Assembly (NCBI RefSeq): GCF_022512515.1
Contig: NZ_JAKWBK010000001.1
Location: 744,001-808,000 of the forward strand
Origin: Paraniabella hibiscisoli
GTDB taxonomy: Bacteria > Bacteroidota > Bacteroidia > Chitinophagales > Chitinophagaceae
Length of the DNA stretch: 64,000 nucleotides
Direction: 5' to 3'
The position numbers and the translations under genes were made by a program. The notes under the pieces were generated by a model that made no database searches, was not told the DNA's origin, and was given only the letters and a program-made list of their open reading frames with translations. Positions within the stretch are counted from its first letter, which is position 1. Each line of letters starts with the position of its first letter. Positions 45,438-55,576 of the stretch are shown here, in pieces.

Positions 45438-45794
45438 TTACAATTTAGGGTTATCTATAAAATTGGTTTTGCTTTCAGAATGTGCATCAGCCCATTTGGC
45501 CAATAATCCAGCCAGTTTGTAATGAATGAACTCTTCATCCGTCATCAAAAAGGCTACCAGGGCTGCATCGGGATGTAACAGATCTGCCACTTTGTGCAGT
45601 TTGTTATAATCTTCGTGAGACAAGCCTTTATCAATAATTAACAGATCAAAGCTTTGCTGACTGAATGTATTGATCGCCTGCTCCACATCTGTTTCATATT
45701 GCACTTCCAGCCCGTCTAACTTCCCGGTTACTTGTTTAAAGCTATCCAGGTTGGTTTTACTATCTGCTACTACGTAAGCTTTTAAGGTTTTCAT
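45438..45794 (-). CDS. Receiver-like domain protein
   Basis: A clean stand-alone protein of 118 residues starting MKTLKAYVVADSKTNLDSF. It has the alpha/beta alternation of a response-regulator receiver, with QSFDLLIIDKGL holding an Asp in the phospho-acceptor position. It lacks the paired acidic residues after the first strand and the usual late Lys, so it may be a pseudo-receiver. The C-terminus (LLAKWADAHSESKTNFIDN) is not a DNA-binding domain. It precedes the small GNAT gene by 6 bp on the same strand, so the two are likely one transcript with pirin. Function unknown. Confidence 0.55.
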   Translation of the reverse strand: MKTLKAYVVADSKTNLDSFKQVTGKLDGLEVQYETDVEQAINTFSQQSFDLLIIDKGLSHEDYNKLHKVADLLHPDAALVAFLMTDEEFIHYKLAGLLAKWADAHSESKTNFIDNPKL

Positions 45795-45873
45795 CATTAC
45801 TCCTTTTTTATACAGCGAATCTACCGGCTTCTTCCCACCCGGGCAATAATGTAGGTTAAGTCGAAATAGCAGG

Positions 45874-45900
45874 ACAAAAAAAGCAACCCGAAAGTTGCTG
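45874..45900 (-). terminator. Rho-independent terminator
   Basis: AGCAAC and GTTGCT form a stem with a 6-nt loop, followed on the minus strand by a run of T (TTTTTTTG). It lies 57 bp past the stop of the 45957-47001 gene and ends the three-gene secreted-protein operon. Confidence 0.7.
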
Positions 45901-45956
45901 TCTTTTATTGAGTCCTTAATGCACTGGCCTGGAAAGCCGTTGCAATAAATAACGCG

Positions 45957-47001
45957 TCAAAATCCTGTATTTATTCCCGGCGGGTTGTCTATCATAGTTT
46001 CGTTTAAAGGCTTGGATCTGAATTTTGACTGATAGTTTTCATTATTGCCTTCTCTTTCTGTGGGGTTAGGTGAGTGCAATACAAGAAACGGATGATCCGC
46101 TCCGTTATAGGTTTCCCAATTTACATCATAGGTTACTGTTTGCAACTTTCTATCTGAAGCTTTTACTTTACTACCCCAGCCTCTTGTACTACCTCCGGGT
46201 GCTTTGCTCCACCATCCGCCTTTTCCGGTTGCTGGAGTAATGGTTAGCTTTTTGCCCTGCACTTTATAAGTCCCTGTTTCGTAATTAAACAAAATGTCTT
46301 TGGCGTACACCGACCAATTTTTTTGCCTGAACAGGTAACGGCCATCTGCATAAAACACATATTCTTTGCGAAAATACCCAGCCGAGTATTGCGGCACACC
46401 ATTTACATAACCAGAAGTTTCATTAAAGTAGTCCGTCCATAAGCCAACGATAGAGCCGTTACTTCCAGCACTTGTTGTGGCATTTGATATCGCAATAGTG
46501 TGTTTGCTGCTGGCAGCGGTTATTTCCAATGATTGAATCAGTGACAACAAATCACCTTGATAAGTATCTGAATTAGCTATTAAAACCACGCTTACCATTT
46601 GTCCTCCACCTGTAGCTGTAAGCAATGTTACCATTCCTTTTTGTTCGCCATCAGTATAATTAGCTTTACCTGAAATAATATCCCAGCCATTTTCTTTTAC
46701 AGGCTCCTGCATAGCGGGCGCATCATTTACCTGTACAGAAGCTTTGATTAACTTATCCCAATCGCTATTGAAATTTCCATTGGCATCTGCATTGGTTGAA
46801 GCTGCTTTGGTTATAATAGCAATGGCATAAGCTCCTTTTTCTCATCAGTAGCCAGTAGCTGTATGCCGGCTTCATTTTGCTGCTGTTGCCAGCCTTTCGG
46901 AACTGTGAAGTTAACTACACCAAAGTTTTGCTTTTGAGTATAGCGGTGATGCTCATTAAAAGAATGGCATGAACAATCAATAGTATTTTGAATGGGCTCA
47001 T
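45957..47001 (-). CDS. Secreted hypothetical protein, paralogue of 47035 (two frameshifts)
   Basis: Restoring one base near 46941 (TAYTQKQNFGVVNF) and one A near 46840 (ATDEKKGAYAIAIIT) gives about 348 residues from the ATG at 47001. A signal-like N-terminus (KILLIVHAILLMSITA) is followed by a small domain opening NFGVVNFTVPKGWQ. The same opening (IFGKASFTVPAGWQ) occurs in the next upstream gene, so the two are tandem paralogues. The C-terminal half (SIVGLWTDYFNETSGYVNG, EYVFYADGRYLFRQKNWS) resembles secreted lipocalin-like beta proteins. It has no recognisable catalytic motif. A terminator follows. Confidence 0.6.
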
Positions 47002-47034
47002 TGCAATAAATTTATAGTTAGTACAGAAAATGAT

Positions 47035-47594
47035 TTACATCATCGGTGCAGGCGCGGCTGGTGCACCGGGAGCTGGCTTTTTCGTTCTCGCCCTTAAATC
47101 AGCCTGGCCGGAGGTATCTTCTAATTCCATTGTCAGCGTTGTCATAAACTGGTTAAACTCACTGATGCAAGTATTGTTATTAGTCAACAGTTGGTAATAC
47201 AGGGTTTGTTTACCATTACTCAGCGAGTAAAAATAACTTTGTACAGGAGCCAGTTGTTGCGCGGTAGTGCCTTTTGAAAAAAACTAATCAATCCATTGGC
47301 TTCATATTTGGTAACTGCACCTTTTTGATTTTGATAAGTAATACCCGTGCCGCCATACAGTGCACGGTATGACAGATACTCCGCATCAGTAGTTACAGCT
47401 CCTTTCTCGGCAGCCGAAATAATGATCCTGCATACAATGCCCTTTTTCAACGACTTCTCCAACGTTACAGTCTTGGTTGTCTTCGTCATTTGCCAACCTG
47501 CTGGTACTGTAAAACTTGCTTTGCCAAAAATTTCCTGTGCCTTTATCTGGAACAGGGAACAAAGCAATACACATGTGATGAAAATCTTTTTCAT
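47035..47594 (-). CDS. Secreted hypothetical protein, paralogue of 45957 (frameshift)
   Basis: About 186 residues after adding one T in the T7 run near 47277 (ISFFSKGTTAQQLAPVQ). The signal peptide ends FQIKAQ. The mature domain begins IFGKASFTVPAGWQMTK, with YLSYRALYGGTG and a strand-rich second half (SYFYSLSNGKQTLYYQLLTN). The end is a Pro/Ala-rich tail (KKPAPGAPAAPAPMM). The family is not recognised. It lies 33 bp upstream of its paralogue, and the lipoprotein gene lies 19 bp upstream, so all three are one operon. Confidence 0.6.
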
Positions 47595-47613
47595 TTTTTA
47601 GAGTTTAAGAGGA

Positions 47614-48427
47614 TTATTTATTATAGGTGTAATTGGTAGTATCTGTAAGCATTAGCGTATTGCCCGGCTGTGTGTAAATGTTCATTATTTTTTGGGAAAC
47701 AAGGCCGATATTATTGGTTTGATAAACATACTCCATTGTTTGACGTATGGCATTTTTATCAAGCTGGTTATAATAAGTGGCTTTTTTAGCAGGTATTTAT
47801 CCGGCTTGCCAAAAAGCGATACAGGCATTCCTGTATTAAAGAAATCAGCCCGAAGTGGTAATGCCGTATACTCATATATCACCGAGTCTTTTGCCGGGGC
47901 AATGGATGGAATATTGGAAACGCGTTCAATTGAAGCATATACTGCTACCCCATTTTGATATTTATACTTTTTTATGTTTTTATAGTTGATGTAATCAGAC
48001 ACTTCGATATCTTTTGTACCATCTGCATGATAACGATAGGAGCTTGTTTGAAGGATGCCGGAATTATTGGTGACCCAGTTGCTGTCAATGAGACCCGCTG
48101 TGTTGAAGCGGTAATAGATTTTTGCGGCGATATGGCGTTGTTGGTTATCAAAACCTGTGTAAACAACCCATTTTCAAGGGTGAGCCTGTAGTCATACACT
48201 AACCCGTTGTAGTAACGCAGGTAATTAATACTTGTGCCGCTGTATATATAGATGCTGGTATCAGCCGAAAAAGAAGAAGATGCTCCTGAGTAAGTTCTTT
48301 GACTGTGATAAATCGTCTTCGGCTTATATATGCTATAGTCAATGTCAGGAATTTGCGGAGGCTCATTTTCTTTAGAGCAGGCAAGCAACACAATGCCTGT
48401 ACAAAAAGCAAAAACTGTTGTTTTCAT
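47614..48427 (-). CDS. Hypothetical lipoprotein (two frameshifts)
   Basis: Lipoprotein signal MKTTVFAFCTGIVLLACSK (Cys17). Two single-base losses, near 48140 (restored bridge GFDNQQRHIAAKIYYRF) and near 47780 (KKATYYNQLDKNA), give about 271 residues ending at the TAA at 47614. The sequence is Tyr- and Asn-rich with alternating strands (KTIYHSQRTYSGASSSF, KYKYQNGVAVYASIERV), a type common among Bacteroidota surface or periplasmic lipoproteins of unknown function. It is the first gene of the secreted-protein operon that ends at the terminator near 45.9 kb. Confidence 0.6.
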
Positions 48428-48593
48428 TATTTAAAGTATTTGTTGCAGTAAAACTAAATGGCTGTAATGCGGTATACAATCGTTAAAAAAGATGATTTCT
48501 TCGCTATTTTCCACTTTTATATTTTCAAAAATCAGTATAGGATTATCTCAAAAACCACCACTCCCTAGGCTGTATACCCTTGGACAAACCTGC

Positions 48594-48878
48594 TCAACTT
48601 GAAATCCGTAAATAGCATTTCAATTTTTTGTTGGCAGTATCATACACCAGATTGCAAGTCAGAATTTTGCTCGCTTCTTTTTTGATCGTTACGGTAACGT
48701 TATTTCCATTTACCGCATATGTTCCACTCAACTCCCCGGCTTCTGAAATTATGGTGCCGTTACAACTGATAGTACCATCGGCATTAAACCTGAAATTCGA
48801 GGCAGACACAAAGCCTAGACCGCTACGGGTTGCACCCGTTGATTGCGAAAATTGAAGAAGCTTTACGAATATTGTCAT
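48594..48878 (-). CDS. Hypothetical small protein, possibly the 3' part of a longer gene
   Basis: A 94-residue frame. The part from SGLGFVSASNFRFNADGTIS to TYAVNGNNVTVTIKKEASKI looks like a genuine small beta domain (lipocalin-like, with a GTISCNGTI turn and TCNLVYDTANKKLKCYL). The first 15 residues (MTIFVKLLQFSQSTG) do not match this. In another frame the region upstream reads QIQVVKADTINDNIRKAS, so a frameshift near 48840 may have cut a longer gene. I give it as found. It is separated by about 165 bp from the lipoprotein operon and by about 275 bp from the sensor kinase. Confidence 0.4.
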   Translation of the reverse strand: MTIFVKLLQFSQSTGATRSGLGFVSASNFRFNADGTISCNGTIISEAGELSGTYAVNGNNVTVTIKKEASKILTCNLVYDTANKKLKCYLRISS

Positions 48879-49154
48879 TAATGGTATCTGCTTTTACCAC
48901 TTGTATTTGCTTGATAACAGGGAGGATATAGGTTTTAACTGTGCATTTAAAATCCCACCAAAGCAACAGCTAAGCGCTTAGAAAAATACTGGTTTCATAA
49001 TGCAAAATTTCAATGCGATAAAAGTAGATTTGATCTAAGGCGAAATCCATCTTTAAAAAGAATGATTTATTTCTCTTCAAAAAATCATTAAAAAAGATGA
49101 TAAACCCCAAGCATCCTGAATACTTATTTTGTAATAGAATTATTAAGATGTAAA

Positions 49155-51097
49155 ATGCTTAAAAAACATTCTTATCAGTTGTTTTGTTGTGTGGCTATTG
49201 CTGGCTTTTGGCACAGCCCGGTGGCGCTAAAGATAGCCTGCTGTTACAGTTGAATACGGCCAAAGAAGATACTGCGAAAATCAGGCTGCTGCTGAAAGTG
49301 CAAAACGTATATGCTAATAAAAACTATGATAGTTTTTACTACTACCTCAGCCAGGCCGAGGCGCTTTCGCAAAAATTGAGAACAGACTGGTTTGACTTTT
49401 ACATTAATGCGGGCTACTCCGAATATTATTATTACAACAATGATTATAAAAAAGCAATAGCTTATGCACAAGCCGGCAGGGATGTAGCCGAAAAACAAAA
49501 CGATTTAAAATTGCTGGCTAAAAGTTATAACAATCTTGCTGCCGTTTATAATCGCTTTGGCAATCATAAGTATGCTATCAACTGTATCCTAAAATGCCTG
49601 GACATTTCTGAGAAAACAAAAGACAGCATAAGCTTCCCGGTACGTAATCTTACAGCTTCGGTTACTTATTACAACCTGCTACAGTTTGACAAGGCAATTG
49701 TTTATGCTAAAAAAGCTTACGAATTTGGTAAGCTTTTTAAAAATGACTTTGCCATAGCCATGGGCTTAAATAATTTATCAGCCAGTTACTCCCAATTAAA
49801 CAGGTTGGACAGCGCTATAATAATAAGCGAGCAGCAGCTTGCATTTGCAAAGGAACAGGAAGATGCGGTCAATACCGGTTATGCGCTTATCAATCTTTGC
49901 TATGACCATTTCAGGATGGGAAATAATGCGGCTTTAGCAAGCTATGCAGATGAACTTACATACTATAACAGATCGCTGCCCGATAGCCAGATCATCGGCT
50001 CGATACGTAATGCCTTTGCATTAAACCTCATTAGCCAGCGTAGGTACGATGCTGCAAAAATTCAATTGGATAGTGGCATCAATATATCCCTGTATATGAA
50101 CAATGCCGATGCATTAGAGAATCTATACCAAACGGGGGCTATCTTATTCTATTTGCAGGGGAAAATAAAGGAGGGTAGCTATTATGCCTTTAAATATGAT
50201 TCCATTATTCGTGCCGCTAACATTAAGGAGTTAAATTTTTATACGGAGGAGCTGGAAACAAAATATCAAACCACGAAAAAAGAAAACCAGATAAAACTGC
50301 ACCAGGCCCAGCTTAAGCAACAATCGGCATTGAATTATTTTTTGCTGGCTTGTGCCGCAGGCTTGCTTATGATCTCAGTACTTACATATAGAAACTATAA
50401 GCATAGGAAAAAATTGCAGCAGGCAAAAATAGATGAGCTGGAAACAGAAAAATTGCTCACTGCCACAGAAGCAGTACTAAAAGGAGAAGAGCAGGAACGC
50501 AGCAGGTTGGCCAAAGATCTGCACGACGGATTAGGCGGTATGCTTAGTGGCATCAAACACTCGTTAAGCAGTATGAAAGAAAATTTAATTATGACGCCTG
50601 ATAATGCACAGGCATTTGAACGAAGTATTGATCTACTCAATTCTTCTATCACCGAAATGAGGAGAGTGGCACACAATATGATGCCCGAAACCCTGGTGAA
50701 GTATGGATTAGATACCGCATTAAAGGATTTTTGCGCGGAGATAACCGGCAGCGGTGCAGCAAAAGTAAACTACCAGTCTATTGATATGAATGCAACAGCT
50801 ATCAGTCAAACAGCATCGGTATCTGTTTACCGGGTTGCACAGGAGCTGGTAAACAATGCTATTAAGCATGGCAATGCCAGCGAAGTGCTGGTGCAGCTTC
50901 ATTTACATCAACAGGAAAAACTACTGGCACTAACAGTGGAGGACAATGGTCGTGGTTTTGACGTAAATTCGTTGGAGGTGTCGAAAGGAATAGGATGGAA
51001 AAATATTCAAAGCCGCGTAGATTTCCTGAAAGGAAAATTAGATATACAATCTGCGCAGGGAAAGGGAACATCTGTAATGATTGAAATAAATACCTGA
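49155..51097 (+). CDS. TPR-domain sensor histidine kinase (HisKA_3/LuxR-system type, frameshift)
   Basis: One A is missing in the A6 run at 49161-49166; with it the signal peptide MLKKTFLSVVLLCGYCWLL joins the rest to about 647 residues. The periplasmic part is made of tetratricopeptide repeats (NLAAVYNRFGNHKYAINCIL, MGLNNLSASYSQLNRLDSAI). One membrane helix (NYFLLACAAGLLMISVLTY, about 390-410) is followed by a coiled coil. The dimerisation domain carries the phospho-His in LAKDLHDGLGGM (about 455); the ATPase has ELVNNAIKHG, VEDNGRGFD and GIGWKNI. It autophosphorylates and passes phosphate to the regulator whose start overlaps its stop. Confidence 0.9.
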
Positions 51098-51709
51098 TGG
51101 CAGTAAATTTATTTATAGTTGACGACCATTATATGGTAATAGAGGGCATACGTTCCTTATTACAAAATGAAAGCAATATTGTATGGCTGGGGCATGCTGC
51201 CAATGCCGCATCCTGCCTTAGTTTTTAAAGCAGCAGCAGCCGGATGTAATATTGATGGATGTGAACCTGCCTGACAAAAATGGCACCGAGCTTTGTAAAG
51301 ATGTAAGGCAGCTATACCCATCAGTGTTCGTGCTTGGGTTAAGTACGTTTCATCAACAGGCCGTTATCCGTAATATGATGGATAACGGAGCTTCAGGGTA
51401 TTTGCTAAAAAATGCAACAAAGCAGGAGTTATTAACCGCTATATCTACTGTAATAACAGGTAGAACCTACCTGAGTATTGAAGCATCTGTTTCGTTGAGG
51501 GAGTCTGCGGATAAGGTCTCTTTAATAACAAGAAGAGAAAGAGAGGTTTTACAACTGATTGCCGATGGACTTACTAATTCGGCGATAGCAGAAAAACTTT
51601 TATCAGCATACCAACCGTTAATACCCATAGAAAAAGCCTACTTTCTAAATTCAACGTAAGCAACACTGCCGGCTTAATAAAACTCGCAGTTCAACACAAT
51701 CTGGTCTAG
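51097..51709 (+). CDS. NarL/LuxR-family response regulator (two frameshifts)
   Basis: The start ATG overlaps the kinase stop as TGATG, so the pair is translationally coupled. The receiver opens MAVNLFIVDDHYMVIEGIRS (paired Asp), and the phospho-acceptor is Asp55 in VILMDVNLPDKNG. The C-terminal GerE helix-turn-helix is LITRREREVLQLIADGLTNS plus AIAEKLFISIPTVNTHRKSL (the last part after frame repair). Two T runs near 51228 and 51600 each lack one T; restoring them gives 204 residues. It should activate or repress genes in response to the TPR sensor. Target genes are not evident. Confidence 0.9.
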
Positions 51710-51793
51710 CGCAGCTACACATTAACCTGGTTGCTTTCAAATTTCATTTTGTCAGTATGACATTCAGGTGTTCGTTCACTATGTATTGGGGCA

Positions 51794-51822
51794 TAAAAAA
51801 GCAACCCGAAGGGTTGCCTTGT
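51794..51822 (-). terminator. Bidirectional terminator between response regulator and yceI-like gene
   Basis: GCAACCC-gaa-GGGTTGC, flanked by AAAAAA on the left and TT-rich sequence on the right. On the minus strand it is a 7-bp stem followed by TTTTTT after the yceI-like gene. It also lies 85 bp past the response regulator stop. Confidence 0.8.
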
Positions 51823-51842
51823 TTCGTTGGGTTTATAATATA

Positions 51843-52412
51843 TTATTGAGCAAACTCTCCGTCAGCTTTAATACGCACTACATCGCTCACCATTCCGTCG
51901 GGAAATTTCTCACCTACTTTAAAGTCTGAACGTTTGATGCTACCTGTAACCTGGAAGGCAGTTGTTTCTTTTTTGCTCATTGGGTTCTGTGTTTTGCCCT
52001 TGTACAAAAGGTCCACTACTACTGACTTGGTAACGCCATGAAGCGTTAAATCTCCAGTCAATTTGTAAGCATCTTTTCCAGCTTTTTTAATACCTGTACT
52101 TTTGAAAGAAATTTCAGGGAATTTTTCTGCATCAAAGAAATCAGCGCTTTTCAGGTGATTGTCTCTTGCTTCAATTCTTGTGTCTACTGATGCTGTTTTT
52201 GCAGACAGGGTAACTACTGCATCACTTAAATCAGGTTTGGCTGATTCCACAGATACGGTAAAATCTTTAAAGAATCCGGAAACATCATTGATACCCAGGT
52301 GTGTAACGGTAAATCCTAATTGGGAGTGAGCCGGATCGTTTTTCCACAAATTATTAAACGTAAAAGCCGAGAGGCCTAAAAATGCTGCTGCAATAAATAA
52401 GTAGCGCTTCAT
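51843..52412 (-). CDS. YceI-family periplasmic protein
   Basis: A complete 189-residue protein starting at the ATG at 52412 (MKRYLFIAAAFLGLSAFTF), with a signal peptide. The lipocalin-like YceI domain reads WKNDPAHSQLGFTVTHLGIN, then DVSGFFKDFTVSVESAKPDL, FFDAEKFPEISFKSTGIKK and KLTGDLTLHGVTKSVV, ending EKFPDGMVSDVVRIKADGEF. YceI proteins bind isoprenoid or other lipids in a long pocket and are often linked to stress or respiration. A terminator directly follows the stop. The frame is clean. Confidence 0.95.
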   Translation of the reverse strand: MKRYLFIAAAFLGLSAFTFNNLWKNDPAHSQLGFTVTHLGINDVSGFFKDFTVSVESAKPDLSDAVVTLSAKTASVDTRIEARDNHLKSADFFDAEKFPEISFKSTGIKKAGKDAYKLTGDLTLHGVTKSVVVDLLYKGKTQNPMSKKETTAFQVTGSIKRSDFKVGEKFPDGMVSDVVRIKADGEFAQ

Positions 52413-52672
52413 GTATAAATTAATTTTTGATATGAAACGCGAAGCTAAATCGCTTTGATTTTCCGGCACTTAATGTAGATTAAGAATGTCATTTTTTTAC
52501 AGAAAAAGTTTGCAACAGGCTTTTTAAAAGGTATGAAATTTTGTTTTGTATTTGACAGGCTGTGCAGCAAATAAAAGCCAAAACCGCTATCTTTACTGCT
52601 TAAATTGTCCTGTTTAGGATTAAAAACCCGCTAAACAAATGACGCTGCTTCAGCCCTCATAAATGACTCAAT

Positions 52673-53978
52673 ATGGATCGCTATTGGAAATGGTTAATAG
52701 GAGATAAGGATCAGTTTTCCTTAGAAGCAAGGGTATTTAATGCAACCTGCATTGCGTTGATCATCTGCGTCTTATTGTATACACCTATTTCTTACTTTAT
52801 GCTTACGATGGAGCTCTACCTTATTTTGGTTGTAGTAGCTTTTTTAGTAAGTATATTGTACTATTTATCCCGCTTTAAAGGCCTTTCAAAGGTAAGCGCC
52901 ACACTTTTTCAGATAGCCCTGAATATAGCACTGGTGGTGAACTATTATTACAATTCGGGTATTGATGGTCCCAACCATATTATATTCCTGGTTGCTTTTT
53001 TCATTTCTGCGGCTACAGCTCCCATGAAGCAATACTATATATGGTTGCCTCTTAATATTTTGCTGCTCTCGGGATCATGATCATAGAGTATCAAAATCCA
53101 GGCTTTATTGAATTAACCTATAGTGATATCACCAGCCGGTTTATTGATATTTTTTCTTCTTATTTCGGGATTGTAATATTCATATTTATTGTTACGATGT
53201 TCGTGAGAAAATCTTACAACCGGCAGCGGGAAGAGCTCATTGCAAAATCTATTGCATTGGAAGAGGCCAATAGTACCAAGAACAAATTACTCTCTATTTT
53301 AGGTCACGACCTGAAAGAGCCCCTGGCTTCTTTACAAGGTTATCTTGAGCTCCTGATCGATTTCGATCTGGATGAAAAAGAGCGAAAAGAAATGAAGGCG
53401 CAATTGCTTACGATGACGCGTAACACTTCATTTATGCTTTCCAATATATTGGCCTGGACGCGTACCCAGGAACAGCGTCTTCGCGCAGACCTTCAAATAC
53501 TTTTTGTTAAAGATGCTTTGGCTAATGTGGTAGAGCTAACCAGGAATATTAGCCTGAAAAAGAAATATCCTTTCGTATAGACCTGCCTCAGCAGCTCAGC
53601 GTAAAAGCAGACGCACAGATGCTGGCATTGATTATTCGTAACCTGTTAATGAATGCAATAAAATTTACGCGCAAGGGTGGTAATATTTGGATAACGGCGG
53701 CTATTGCAGGGGATCGTTGTAACATAATGGTGAAAGACGATGGTATAGGCATTCCCGAAACAATACAGCCTGGTATTTTCAGAATGGAGTCTGGTTCAAG
53801 AAGAGGCACAGAATCTGAAAAAGGAACGGGATTGGGCTTAATGCTTTGCCAGGAGTTTGCTGAAAAGATGGGAGGAACACTCAATTTTACCAGCCAGGCA
53901 GATAAGGGAACGGTGTTTTCACTAACACTTCCGGCGGCACAAATGCCTGTTGCTTCTATTAAAAAAATTGCGGAGTAA
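52673..53978 (+). CDS. Membrane sensor histidine kinase (two frameshifts)
   Basis: About 435 residues after adding one G near 53075 (SGIMIIEYQNPG) and one A near 53566 (KKISFRIDLPQQL). The N-terminal half has five or six membrane helices (for example CIALIICVLLYTPISYF, LYLILVVVAFLVSILYYL, IVIFIFIVTMFVRKSY). The phospho-His is in LLSILGHDLKEPLASLQGYL. The ATPase carries RNLLMNAIKFTRKGGN, VKDDGIGIP and GTGLGLMLCQEFAEKMGG. No response regulator is adjacent, so it is an orphan kinase. The ligand for the membrane domain is unknown. Confidence 0.85.
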
Positions 53979-54134
53979 ATGATAAGACGCTGGAACTATC
54001 AAACTAATTGCAACATTCGCTCTTTTATATTTTTGCCCGGGACCACAGCTATTTTTCTTATTACTACATTTATCTTTTAAAAAGGATAAACTAATAAGCA
54101 AAGGTTGAGAACTATACCGGTTAATAAAAAGTAC

Positions 54135-54912
54135 ATGGCATTTTATGATCTTTCAAAAGACGAAAGAGCTGCTTTATCAGCTACTATAAAGAAGAATCTC
54201 AGTAACGCGCTTTCTTCATCGCTTGTAGCAGGCATTATTGGTTATTTTTCTGACGAAGATACCTATATACGCAAAGCGGCGTACCTGGCCATAGGGCGTA
54301 TTTATTTTGAGCAGGCATATTTACAGGCTTCTATTATTAATTCGTTGAACACTTTATTAGAAAAAGAAGATTTCAAGATCAGGCAAACGGTGATCAATGC
54401 CGCCGGCGAAATAGGCAAGCAGGATTTCGATAGTGTACAACACTTTTTCGACAAAGGTTTGTTTGATGCGCATCACTCACCCAGAAATGCCGTTATAGGA
54501 TCGATCAAAAAGATGGGAGAGGTAAATCCGGAGTCTGTTTTAGCCTGGACAAAAAATACCTGCATCACGATGATAAAGAAATAAGGCGTGAAATATGTCA
54601 TGGTATTGAATTGAGAGGCAGAAAACATCCGCAGGATATTTTACCCTTATTGAAAGAGCTGCAATATGATGCTACAGCCAGGGTAAGAAATACGCTGGTT
54701 CACGTAATAGGCCAGATCGCTTATAAAAAGATTGTTTAGCCACCGTAGTAGACCATCTTAAAAACTGGGATAACCAGCAATTGGTAGCCGAGGTGCTCGA
54801 AGAGATCATTGATGTTCATCACCGCTATCGCAATTTTGCAGTACTAACACAGGAAGAAGCACGACAGTATATTATCGAACATTTTAATGATCAGCTAAAT
54901 GCAAAAGAATAA
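54135..54912 (+). CDS. HEAT-repeat protein (two frameshifts)
   Basis: A superhelical protein of about 259 residues after restoring one A near 54555 (WTKKYLHHDDKEIRREI) and one A near 54729 (AYKKDCLATVVDHL). HEAT-like repeats run through the whole length: DEDTYIRKAAYLAIGRIY, EDFKIRQTVINAAGEIGK, HHSPRNAVIGSIKKMGEV, YDATARVRNTLVHVIGQI. DNA-alkylation-repair proteins have such repeats, but the active-site residues cannot be judged by eye, so I only call the fold. I start at the ATG at 54135; a TTG lies upstream at 54105. Its stop at 54912 overlaps the start of the ATPase by 14 bp. Confidence 0.7.
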
Positions 54913-55456
54913 CTACTTTGTAATAACCGGAGGGCCCGGCGTTGGGAAAACCACTTTATTAACAGAACTTGGGAATAGAGGATTTACCATTATTGCAGAA
55001 GACGCCAGGCGCATTATACAGGAACAGGTGGCTGCAAATGGCGAAGGGTTACCCTGGAGCAATAAAGAACGTTATGCGCAATTGATGCTGGAAGCCAGCA
55101 CGAAGTCGTACAAGGCCGCTCAAAAAATAAAGCAGCAGGCAAAAGCAGTGTTCTTTGATCGTGGATTGATAGATGCTGTTTGCTATATGATAATGGAAAG
55201 CATGCCTGTCTCAGAAGAGATCAATAACCGGGTAGCTGCTTGCCCCTACTCATCTCCCGTATTTATATTGCCTCCGTGGAGAGAAATTTACCAAACAGAT
55301 AAGGAGCGTAAACAAAAATGGGCGGAAGCAGTAAGAACTTATGAGGATATGAAACAAACTTATATCAGTTACGGGTACGAGGTTACCGATGTGCCTAAAG
55401 ATACGGTGGCTAGCCGGGCAGATTTTGTTTTAAAGCTGATTGACCGAATGTCGTGA
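54899..55456 (+). CDS. AAA-type ATPase/kinase-like protein
   Basis: Clean 185-residue P-loop protein. The Walker A motif is GGPGVGKTT (residues 11-19), and AKAVFFDRGLIDAVCYM resembles the Walker B/DRG segment. It has IIAEDARRIIQEQ before it and WAEAVRTYEDMKQTYISYG near the end. This pattern is that of the NadR/Ttd14-like AAA_28 group of small ATP/GTP-binding proteins, which include nicotinamide riboside kinase-like enzymes. The substrate is unknown. It overlaps the HEAT-repeat gene and is probably co-translated with it. Confidence 0.8.
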   Translation: MQKNNYFVITGGPGVGKTTLLTELGNRGFTIIAEDARRIIQEQVAANGEGLPWSNKERYAQLMLEASTKSYKAAQKIKQQAKAVFFDRGLIDAVCYMIMESMPVSEEINNRVAACPYSSPVFILPPWREIYQTDKERKQKWAEAVRTYEDMKQTYISYGYEVTDVPKDTVASRADFVLKLIDRMS

Positions 55457-55576
55457 TCACTTTTTAAAAGTTAGTGCACATTACTTCTAAAGATGTACAC
55501 TAAAATTCAATTTTTAATACCAGTAAGTGCGAAATCACGCCATTGTAATTGTCTGAAAGCGACCTGGCCTGATACT

